A stretch of DNA of 64,000 nt, taken from Takakia lepidozioides (Eukaryota; Streptophyta; Takakiopsida; Takakiales; Takakiaceae). Each line of letters opens with the position of its first letter. Within the stretch, counting starts at the first letter, position 1. The notes under the pieces are model-generated. The model worked only from the letters and a program-made list of their open reading frames with translations. It did no database searches and was not told the origin of the DNA. The stretch spans positions 2,046,001 through 2,110,000 of the forward strand of contig CM060732.1 in the NCBI GenBank assembly GCA_030704615.1, written 5' to 3'. Positions 22,331 to 30,654 of the stretch are shown piece after piece. The position numbers and the translations under genes were made by a program.

Positions 22331-22734
22331 GAATCTAAAGAATGAGAGAGACAGACAACTGCGTTCTCCCTCTCCTCAAATGCCATCACAAAAAACTCGC
22401 GCACATGCTCAGGTAGGATGGTAGAGATAAGCACAACATCGGATGATTTCGCTTTGTAAAAGGCTTTGGCTTTATTTCAAGATCGTGGTTGCTGCGAAAG
22501 AAGAGCATTTTGTGAACGAGTTTGTTGTAGCGGAAGAACAAGGGCCATAAATTACGCACATTTCAATATGTAGAGGTTGCTTGGTTACATTGCACTAATT
22601 TAAACCAGGATCGTCAAAAGGAAAGAACAATGCTGGTTGAACAATACTCACAACTGCGAACAGTTCCAAACTATCATTAGAGTGTCCCATGTTAGAGATG
22701 CAAGAAAGACAAGAGAATGACTTAATGAAAATGA

Positions 22735-23010
22735 CAAGAGAATGACTCACATGCTTAATGACTGCGTGTGCAATGTGCGTGCAAAATTTGGCAGTGAACA
22801 AAAGTCATCTGGACTCAAAACCATATTTTCCTCCATCATTTGCTCTCCGAGGTTGAGTTTTCTTCAACTTCATGCAGGGCCTACGACGTCGGGGGTGAAT
22901 ATTTCTTCTTGATGCTCGTCATTTGCAACTTTGCATATGTGATCTGAAAAAGTTTAAGCACATGCGGACCAAATATGAGCTTGAACCAAGTTCAGTCAAT
23001 GGATCATTCG
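22735..23010 (-). repeat. Inverted-repeat family R, copy C (inner TIR, right)
   Basis: Reverse complement of copy B, with the same order of landmarks (CTTAATGACTGCGTGTGCAA, GGTTGAGTTTTCTTCAACTT, GAACCAAGTTCAGTCAATGG). It closes the inner inverted pair. Confidence 0.8.
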
Positions 23011-23074
23011 AGATTTCAACGAAACTACGTGTTGTGGAGACTAGTGTTTCGACTGCACACAAATTTTTTATAAT

Positions 23075-23247
23075 TCCACTTTCAAGCCATATGTTTAATG
23101 ACAACATATGCAATGTACATGCAAAAATTGGGAATAAACAAAAGTCATCTGGACCCAAAACCGTATTTTCTTCCCTCATTTGTACCCCAAAGTTAAGTTC
23201 TCTACAACTTCATGCACTCTTTATAGAGAGTCTAAAAAAGAGAGCAA

Positions 23248-23298
<51 letters not shown>

Positions 23299-23385
23299 CC
23301 TCCCAATATTTTGCACAGATGTAGTGGTGCAAGGGTTGAATTCACAAAAAATATTTGAGTAAAAATAAAAATCATTACGTACCAG
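23075..23385 (-). repeat. Inverted-repeat family R, copy D (outer TIR, right) with T47 tract
   Basis: Reverse complement of copy A, from AAGCCATATGTTTAATGACA through CCAATATTTTGCACAGATGT to ATCATTACGTA. A 47-base T homopolymer (23252-23298) replaces the T-rich part found in copy E. Copy D is also a direct repeat of copy E (24735-25030). Confidence 0.8.
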
Positions 23386-23389
23386 AAAT

Positions 23390-23505
23390 CCTCGCTAGGA
23401 CGGCCTAGCGACGTTCCAGTAGGCCACGACGTTGGGGAGTCGCAAGGATTCCATTTCCCCCTTGGCCGCCAAGTGCCGAGGGCACGCCACCTCGCGGGGG
23501 TTACG
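23390..23505. repeat. GCGAC..GTCGC palindromes interrupted by a hAT element
   Basis: A short palindrome block (GCTAGGACGGCCTAGCGACG, CGACGTTGGGGAGTCGCA) runs into the hAT element and resumes at 24444-24500 with GTTGCGACTGCTAGAAGTCG and GCGACGGGTCTGCGACGC. The hAT insertion site, GTTGCGAC, is itself part of the palindrome motif. Confidence 0.7.
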
Positions 23506-23507
23506 AC

Positions 23508-24233
23508 CAGTATTGTGCGGTTCTTGCCATATTGAACCTCCGGTTCCGGTTCCTTGGTATATTTAAAGAGACGGTTCCGGTTCCGGTTCCGGGTACTTTT
23601 TGGGAAGGAACCGCCGGTTCCAGTTTCCGGTTCCGGTTCTCTATTTTTTGAATTTTAAAATATATATTAAATTTTATTTTTTATAAATCTGAAAATGATT
23701 TATGAATAGTTATATAAAATCTTTTGACCCTGTTATATAAAAAACAACACAACATTCATATACAAATTTATGAAATAATAATAATGCAATGTAAGCGAGT
23801 ATAAATTAATGTGTGTAGAGTACACAAAGAAATCATTTTATCTCAAACAACTTTGCCTCTGCAATCAACTTCTCGTTGTCATGTAAGTGGACTTCCTCAC
23901 TATTCAAAAACAGACGTGAGAGACGATGCAACGTGGGGGGAAAAAAAAAAAAAAAAAAAAAAAAACTGTTGTTTACGATGCTACCTCCCTGCGCTGCTCC
24001 CTCCTCCGTGCTGATGCTCGCGCTGCTGCAGCACATCGCGCAGGTGGGAGGTGCGAGACTACAGAACCAGGAAAACCAACCCAAAAAAAAAAAAAAAAAA
24101 AACGCTGCTCCCTCCCTCACGCGCTGATCCCTCTCCCCCGCGCTGAGGCGGGCGTTGCTCCCTCCCCCGCACTGAAATCGCGCTATTACAGCAGATCGTG
24201 CAGATTAGAGGTGAGAGACGACAGATCACGGAG

Positions 24234-24266
<33 letters not shown>

Positions 24267-24443
24267 CCTAGTGCAGGAACCGGATCTGGAACCGCCACTG
24301 ACCCCGCCATTCTAATTCCCAGCCACTTCCTGGAAAAACCCATACCCGCCGGTTCCGGTTCTGGAACCGGTTCGTCCCTGCTCCCCCGATTCCGGTTCCG
24401 GTTCCGGTTCCAACTCGCCTAAGCGGGTACCCGCACAACACTG
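23508..24443. mobile_element. hAT-like non-autonomous element with GGTTCC repeats
   Basis: The left end is CAGTATTGTGCGGTTCTTG and the right end, read inward, is CAGTGTTGTGCGGGTACC. Flanking 8-mers are GTTACGAC (23500-23507) and GTTGCGAC (24444-24451), 7 of 8 identical. Clusters of GGTTCC/GGAACC lie at both ends (23550-23640 and 24270-24420), as subterminal sites. The interior has three related units of about 110-150 bases (CTGCTCCCTCC...GTGAGAGACGACAG type), each ended by an A tract of about 17-25 bases. No transposase is visible. Confidence 0.8.
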
Positions 24444-24504
24444 GTTGCGACTGCTAGAAGTCGCCCGTCAATGGTAATGCGACGGGTCTGCGACGCAGAG
24501 AGGC

Positions 24505-24720
24505 CCTATTTAGTGTTTCTTTGCAAAGGTCATTGCAAAGGTCAGGGTCAATTGATCCCCTTCTTCCAATCTTTATAGTGCTCCTTCTCTCTTGCTGTAT
24601 AACAGGGCCAAAGTTCTTTTCTACCACCATTGGTGCCGATCCCAGCAAACTTGACGGCCGCCGCCACATCCTCCTCCTCATCCCTTCAGGTGGGATGATG
24701 ATTTTTAGCACACGCACATG
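24505..24720. repeat. Direct repeat of a CACTA-adjacent segment (copy 1; copy 2 at 25138-25250)
   Basis: The segment TTTCTTTGCAAAGGTCATTG ... ATAACAGGG recurs at 25138-25235 with moderate divergence. Each copy follows a GCGAC palindrome block, which follows an R-family repeat (D or E). The whole block of R repeat, palindromes and this segment is therefore present twice in tandem. Confidence 0.65.
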
Positions 24721-24734
24721 ATTTTATTTTATTC

Positions 24735-25030
24735 CGTTCCCAAGCCATATGCTTAATGACAGCGTTTGCAATGCGTGTGCAAATTTTGGGAGTAAACAAA
24801 AATCATTTGGACTGAAAACCATATTTTCTTCCCTCATTTGCACTCCCAAGTTGAGTTATTTTCAACTTCATGCACTCTCCATAGAGAGTTCCGCAATAGT
24901 GAGTGAAGGAAACTCTTTGTTTTTTTTGTTTTTTTTTTGTCCAATTTTTTCCATGGATGTAGTGGTATGGGGTTTGCATTCACAAAACAAAATAGAGCTA
25001 AAACAAAAATCATTACGTAGGATAAATCCG
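24735..25030 (-). repeat. Inverted-repeat family R, copy E
   Basis: Direct repeat of copy D, with landmarks AAGCCATATGCTTAATGACA, AGTTGAGTTATTTTCAACTT, CCATGGATGTAGTGGTATGG and AAATCATTACGTAGG. It lacks the long T tract. Confidence 0.8.
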
Positions 25031-25039
25031 CAATCATAG

Positions 25040-25135
25040 ATATTGTAAATGCAGGGGGTTGCAACCTCCAGGGGTCGCCTTGCGTCAGCATTGAGATGCC
25101 CCAACAGGTCTGCGATGGCGGGGAATCGCAATATC
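25040..25135. repeat. GCGAC-type palindromes at the 3' side of the CACTA remnant
   Basis: GTTGCAACCTCCAGGGGTCG and TCTGCGATGGCGGGGAATCGCA lie just beyond the last coding traces of the leftward CACTA gene. They correspond in position to the weaker GCGAC motifs at 35300-35460 on its 5' side. Confidence 0.5.
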
Positions 25136-25221
25136 GCCTTTTCTATGTCTTTGCAAAGGTCATGGCAAAGGCCAAGTTGAATGGATCCATCGTTGCAAAT
25201 CTTTTTAGTCCTCCTTCTGTG

Positions 25222-25608
25222 CTACAATATAACAGGTCTATCTTGCATGTGGGAGACCGTGATCAACCCGGGCGGCCTTATTGTTAAAGACAAAGGGCAG
25301 GAAGAGGGGGTGGGGACACTAGGAAAGGAAAAAGGAAGGGCCATGGGATTAGAGGGTTGAGGGTAGATTGCTTTGGCAATGGCTTTAGCAACATTGTTGT
25401 CTTTCACACCAATTTCAAATATTCTTTCTGTTGCATCGAGATCATGGTAACCAAATCGATTGAAGGGTTTCCAGGGGTAAGTCTTGGTCAGCACTTGTAG
25501 AACAAGAACCATGTCTTCCAACATTCTTGCCCTCGTACAAAAACTCAACAATCCTAGAGTCACTTTTCGAGTCACAACTTCACTAGGATCATTCCTAGAT
25601 CGCAACAC
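25222..25608 (-). CDS. Unrecognised ORF downstream of DUF4216
   Basis: The frame begins at a plausible acceptor (TTTGTAG, about 25611), reads VLRSRNDPSEVVTRKVTLGL and then WKPFNRFGYHDLDATERIFE and KDNNVAKAIAKAI, and ends in a Pro/Ser-rich tail. Composition up to about residue 85 is protein-like and the tail is probably read-through. No domain is recognised. It is on the same strand as the CACTA transposase and just downstream, so it may be its last exon or a captured exon. Confidence 0.35.
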   Translation of the reverse strand: MLRSRNDPSEVVTRKVTLGLLSFCTRARMLEDMVLVLQVLTKTYPWKPFNRFGYHDLDATERIFEIGVKDNNVAKAIAKAIYPQPSNPMALPFSFPSVPTPSSCPLSLTIRPPGLITVSHMQDRPVIL

Positions 25609-25741
25609 CTACAAAGGATTTTTTTCATGGATTTTTCATTAATCAATCATAGAAATAAGCTACATGCATGTACATGTACAATCAATCGAAGGGATGGGTA
25701 CAATTCTGTGCGAGAATTATTATGTAGCTTTGATCACGTGT

Positions 25742-26703
25742 CTAAACAACTTGAACATCATCATCCGGAGCTTCTTCGTCCTCATCAAGCTGCAAGTCTT
25801 CTTGCTCATCAGAGTCATTGTCATAAATGGTCTGGTCACCAAGGCACATCTGAATCATCTTCCACCTCGGTTTCAATGACCATGTCTTCATCTTCTTCTC
25901 CAACATCCACATGTGATGGAGCCTCATTGTATAGGGTCCGGGATGCATTGTCCGGGGCGTCATCATTCTCTTGTACCCCCTCTATCCAACCTCGGCCAAC
26001 ATCAGCGTCATCATGACCAGTCTTTTCCTCCTCCGCATCTGCCTCGCCCCATGTAGATCCCCGACCATGATAGATACGTCTTCCTCTTGGCTGAGCATGC
26101 ACAACCACCTTCCAATTTCCTGATCCTGAGAAGAAAACTTGCTCCATGTCTGAAGGCCATGAAAAAGGCTCATCGGAGGGACGATGAGTAGACTCGAGCC
26201 TATCTATATTGACGCGCATGAAACCACACTCGTCTTCCACTATTGTTGCGGATGGCCCCACAAGATGTGGCTGGAACCACCTTGACTTGAAGATAAGAGG
26301 TTGGTGCCTTGTATACTGAAGTTGGAGTATGATCTCAAGCTCTCCAAAGTAGTTGAGTGTGCTCATGGTAGGTCGTTTATCTCCCCTGCCCCACACGGAG
26401 TCTTGCCAATATGAGGCACACAAGCCAGAATCAAACGTTGTTTTGCGCTTCATGTCAAGAGCACGAATGCGGAAATGACGACCATGAACCCAAACCGCCG
26501 TGTATGAGGTCGCAAATTGAGAGGGGCCCCTTGCAATATCTTGCACCAAATCCGAAACCACCTCACCTTTCGCAATGTTATCCTCTACTTCAGTCCGAAG
26601 CCAATGGTGGAATGCACTTAGAGGCTACAATTCCATGGGCAATTCTTGTGAAGGCACATTCCTACGCCGGCCCCTTGCTCGCGGAGCGCATGTAGTCGCC
26701 CTT
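25742..26703 (-). pseudogene. CACTA transposase C-terminal part (DUF4216)
   Basis: The minus-strand frame up to 26703 reads AFHHWLRTEVEDN-type sequence, then ARGPSQFATSYTAVWVHGRH, FRIRALDMKRKT, a Tyr/Gly segment, LIFKSRWFQPH and DEPFSWPSDMEQVFFS. This is the order of DUF4216, which follows TNP2/DUF4218 in plant CACTA transposases. An acidic tail follows, with a frame change near 25850. Upstream, the frame is contiguous with the coding sequence at 30655 once the inserted element 26712-30646 and one copy of its 8-bp target duplication are disregarded. The gene was therefore split by that insertion. Confidence 0.8.
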
Positions 26704-26769
26704 GCATGGTTCCTGGGGGGTGCACTTTTTATAAAATGTGCGTATCACGTGCGTTCGCCGACTAAAAAA

Positions 26770-27530
26770 AAAACCCCCTGTATACGGGTCCTCGGATAAT
26801 TTATATCCCCTTTGTACATACTTTTTGAGGATTATAAAACCCTCTCCTGTACATATACAAAAATTTATAATTTAAAAAAAAAAAACCCCCTCTATGTGTA
26901 TATTCTCCTTTTCAATCATTAAAAAATACCCTCAAATATGTATATGTATGTTTTTATATTATATCAAGTTTATTCATTAAAAAACAGAATAAAATCCAAT
27001 AAATTAATTAAAAAGATATCTATTTGCCCTTGATAAGATTGTCAAAGACTTTCCGCTCATTGTAATTGTGTTTTTCTCCAACACCACATATCTTCCATAA
27101 TACCAATAAGTTGAGCCAGCTTATAGAGTAGTTTTTAAGCTACCTACCATGCTGATTAAATACTAAATAGTACGATGGTTTCAGTTCTGAATCAGAATGT
27201 ATTGTTCAAGACATCTTATCTCCAAGAGTCTGGGGTTTTCAGATGTATAATGTTATCTTTGGATTAACCACCAAATGGTACAATGTATACTCTTATCTAT
27301 GGCTGGTGAACAGAACCATGCCAGTATATTCTGTATACTTTAATGATAAAGAGCACTAAGAGTATGTGTTGAACTCAAGGCTGGTACAGATATAAGTTGC
27401 TTGGGGAAGTGAAAGCCTAAGTAATAAGGGCATTGGGAATTGCAGAGTTCAACATGGAATTTTAGGGCCAATTCTGATAAGAGAGAAGAACAGGGTGAAA
27501 TGTATCCCTTAGTGATTTTCCTTCCCTAGA
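26770..27530. other. AT-rich left flank of the nested transposon
   Basis: No coding or RNA feature is recognised. There are poly-A tracts and repeats of the phrase ACCCCCTNTATAC, TGTACATA and ATGTATATG within the first 200 bases, possibly subterminal motifs. Confidence 0.4.
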
Positions 27531-27539
27531 TAATTTGGA

Positions 27540-29250
27540 CTCTCAGAATGACACAAAGTACAACAATTCCAGCTTTTGACAATGTCACCATGGACCTCTT
27601 CCCCCTTTTCCAGGTCTGCCCACACTCCCTTTGCATCCTCTACGCACCCGCATTTGGCAGATCTGTCCACCAGGGCACTATTCAGGATGACATAAGGTAC
27701 AATTCCAGCTTTTGACAATGTCACCGTGGACCTCTTCCCCCTTTTCCAGGTCTGCCCACACTCCCTTTGCATCCTCTACGCACCCGCATTTGGCAGACCT
27801 GTCCACCAGGGCACTATTCAGAATGACATAAGGTACAATTCCAGCTTTTGACAATGTCACCATGGACCTCTTCCCCCATTTCCAGGTCTGCCCCACACTC
27901 CCTTTGCATCCTCTACGCACCCGCATTTGGCAGACCTGTCCACCAGGGCACTGTTCAGATGACATAATGTACAATTCCAGCTTTTGATAATGTCACCATG
28001 GACCTCAGCTTCCCCCTTTCCAGGTCTGCCCCACACTCCCTTTGCATCCTCTACGCACCCGCATTTGGCAGATCTATCCACCAGGGCACTATTCAGGATG
28101 ACATAAGGTACAATTCCAGCTTTTGACAATGTCACCGTGGACCTCTTCCCCCTTTTCCAGGTCTGCCCCACACTCCCTTTGCATCCTCTACGCACCCGCA
28201 TTTGGCAGACCTATCCACCAGGGCACTATTCAGAATGACATAAGGTACAATTCCAGCTTTTGACAGTGTCACCATGGACCTCTTCCCCCTTTTCTAAGTC
28301 TGCCCCACACTCCATTTGCATCCTCTACGCACCCGCATTCGGCAGACCTGTCCACCAGGGCACTGTTCCAGCTTTTGACAATGTCACCATGGACCTCTTC
28401 CCCCTTTTCCAGGTCTGCCCCACACTCCCTTTGCATCCTCTACGCACCCGCATTTGGCAGACCTGTCCACCAGGGCACTATTCAGAATGACATAAGGTAC
28501 AATTCCAGCTTTTGACAATGTCACCATGGACCTCTTCCCCCATTTCCAGGTCTGCCCCACACTCCCTTTGCATCCTCTACGCACCCGCATTTGGCAGACC
28601 TGTCCACCAGGGCACTGTTCAGATGACATAATGTACAATTCCAGCTTTTGATAATGTCACCATGGACCTCAGCTTCCCCCTTTCCAGGTCTGCCCCACAC
28701 TCCCTTTGCATCCTCTACGCACCCGCATTTGGCAGACCTGTCCACCAGGGCACTATTCAGATAACATAAGGTACAATTCCAGCTTCTGACAATGTCACCA
28801 TGGCTCTTCCCCATTTTCCAGGTCTGCCCAACACTCCATTTGCATCCTCTATGCACCCTTATTTGGCAGACCTGTCCACCATGGCACTATTCAGAATGAC
28901 ATAGGTACAATTCCAGCTTTTGACAGTGTCACCATGGACCTCTTCCCCCTTTTCTAAGTCTGCCCCACACTCCATTTGCATCCTCTACGCACCCGCATTC
29001 GGCAGACCTGTCCACCAGGGCACTGTTCCAGCTTTTTGACAATGTCACCATGGACCTCTTCCCCCTTTTCCAGGTTTTCCCCACACTCCCTTTGCATCCT
29101 CTATGCACCCGCATTTGGCAGACCTGTCCACCAGGGGGCACTATTCAGAATGACATAAGGTACATTAATTTCAGCTTTTGACAATGTCACCATGCACCTC
29201 TTCCCCCTTTTCCATGTCTGCCCAACAGTACTCCATTTGAATGGACTCTA
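27540..29250 (-). repeat. PPR-derived tandem array, about 13 units of ~135 bp with ~660-bp higher order
   Basis: The phrase AATGTCACC or a close variant recurs at about 27581, 27717, 27853, 27989, 28128, 28264, 28380, 28517, 28653, 28791, 28924, 29041 and 29183. Units read on the minus strand as NSALVDRSAKCGCVEDAKGV and GEEVHGDIVKSWN. This matches the 'ALVDMYAKCG' and 'G..VH..IVKSG' signature of plant PLS-type PPR proteins. Variant units return every 660-664 bases (27853/28517, 27989/28653, 28264/28924, 28380/29041), a higher-order repeat of five monomers. Frames shift between units, so it is not a translated PPR protein. Confidence 0.9.
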
Positions 29251-29329
29251 TGCACCAACTTTCTGAATCTTGAGGCTGAGCCAAAGCTCAGCCCCTAAAT
29301 CACCCTCTCTGCACTAGACTTAATTCAAC

Positions 29330-30000
29330 TCAGGGGGGGAACCCGACCTTTGCTCCATCACTATGCTCCATGACACAACATTGCATACACAACCCCTTAG
29401 CTGCCCATCACTCCCTTTGCATCTTACACATACCCACATTTGACATACATGTCCGCCAGGGCAGCTTTCATAATGACATCTGATACAATCACTACAGCTT
29501 TGACGATGCCACCGTGGACCTCTTCTCCAATCTCCAGGGCTGCCAAGCTTGTACATGTGCTCAGAGGTCTCCAAAGCCTCCCTCCTCTGCCTTGTAGCGC
29601 TTATAGATTCCACCATCACGCTCTATGACACCAAATTCCGTTCAGACATACTGCCCAAACCACCCCTTTTTAATGATCCTCATGCACCTCGCATTTGGCC
29701 ATACATGTCCACCGCGGCACTGGTAAGATTGACATCTGATACAATCCCAGCTTTGACATCTGATACAATCCCAGCTTTGATGATGCCACCATGGACCTCT
29801 TCCTCATTTTCCAGGGCTGCCAGGATCGCACACGCATTGCAAAAACAAACGAATGTGACTGGCCTGGGCTGGAAAGAATACCAAATCATGGTACTAATAG
29901 GAGGCAAGAGCCCGCATTTCCAGGATGAGACAAACTTCTTCACATTGTACCTTAAGAACGCCACACCTTGCGACTGCAGTTGTCCCACCATCGTGAAGGA
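29330..30000 (-). pseudogene. Further PPR-protein fragments
   Basis: The 29991-29680 block reads QPRPVTFVCFCNACAILAAL, then EEVHGGIIKAGIVSDV and TSAAVDMYG, consecutive PPR L/S-type motif segments. The 29620-29340 block has similar degenerate segments with frame breaks. Together with the tandem units they derive from one captured PPR gene region in the same orientation, of which about 135 bases were amplified. A short direct duplication (ACATCTGATACAATCCCAGC) lies at 29728-29772. Confidence 0.75.
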
Positions 30001-30430
30001 TCTTTAAAAAACTTTTGTCAGCTCTGCTCCGTGCTGCAAATTCAGGGGCGCCCGAGTGTGATGAGAGGGAAAAACAGGCTGAAATAGGTCAAAGAAGAAG
30101 GTGCCCTCACCACATTGTCCTTGACCTTGTGTTGTGACCCACGAAGGATTTGACCTCCCATCAACCCCAAAATGATCTCTTCTGTGTGCTGCTGTGGTTG
30201 TGTAGTCAGGTAATGTCGGATTGGTCTTTGAGAACCACCACAGTGCAGCTGAGCAAGCAGAGATTGAAACATGGCTTGCTAAGACCAAGCTGACCCTCCC
30301 AAGAACCTTGTAAACATCAAGAAGAATACCATGCCCTGCGGTCGACCACCCACCCACGAACGCGGGAGAGGAGGGGAGAGGAGATGAGAGGAGATGAGAT
30401 GAGAGGAGGGAAAAGAGAGAGCAAAAAAAA

Positions 30431-30497
30431 GGATACCGCAATTTGATCCCGCCGTGCATCGTGGACTAAATGATGTCCTTACCACTAGACTACCCCT
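30431..30497 (-). other. tRNA-like SINE head near the right end of the nested transposon
   Basis: On the minus strand it reads GGGGTAGTCTAGTGGTAAGG (box A-like, TAGTCTAGTGGTAAGG) and then GGCGGGATCAAATTGCGG (box B-like), ending in GGTATCC. It is followed by TTTTTTT and a CT-rich tract. Spacing and order fit a tRNA-derived SINE promoter and not a complete tRNA. Confidence 0.5.
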
Positions 30498-30654
30498 TAC
30501 AATTCAACAAACCCCTCCTGTAACATTATATTTAACGTGTTTTAAATCCCCTATTTATGTATAATGTTGTACATGGGGGGTTTAAAATACCCCCCTCATG
30601 TGCACGCATGTGGCTGGTACATATTGGCTGGAGTGCACCCCCCAGGGCATGGTT

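Larger units (their letters stand above)
26712..30646. mobile_element. 3,935-bp nested transposon with 15-bp perfect TIRs and 8-bp TSD
   Basis: Left end CCTGGGGGGTGCACT (26712-26726) and right end AGTGCACCCCCCAGG (30632-30646) are perfect inverted repeats. The flanks are identical 8-mers, GCATGGTT, at 26704-26711 and 30647-30654. Inside both ends are further TGTACAT/ATGTGC-type motifs and C-run phrases such as ACCCCCT and CCCCTC. It carries no transposase that I can see. Its cargo is a PPR-derived tandem array, further PPR fragments and a tRNA-like SINE head. An 8-bp duplication fits hAT or a related superfamily, though the CCTGGGG terminus is unusual for hAT. It disrupts the CACTA gene between the DUF4218-like and DUF4216 regions. 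Confidence 0.9.

Noticed and set aside
19651-23334. A CACTA element bounded by CACTACATC and GATGTAGTG
   Set aside because: Inverted similarity continues outside both supposed termini, so these are not true ends; treated as part of R-family inverted repeats.
27540-29250. A tandem-repeat PPR protein
   Set aside because: Frames shift between units because unit lengths are not multiples of three, and stops occur; only single units read as PPR.
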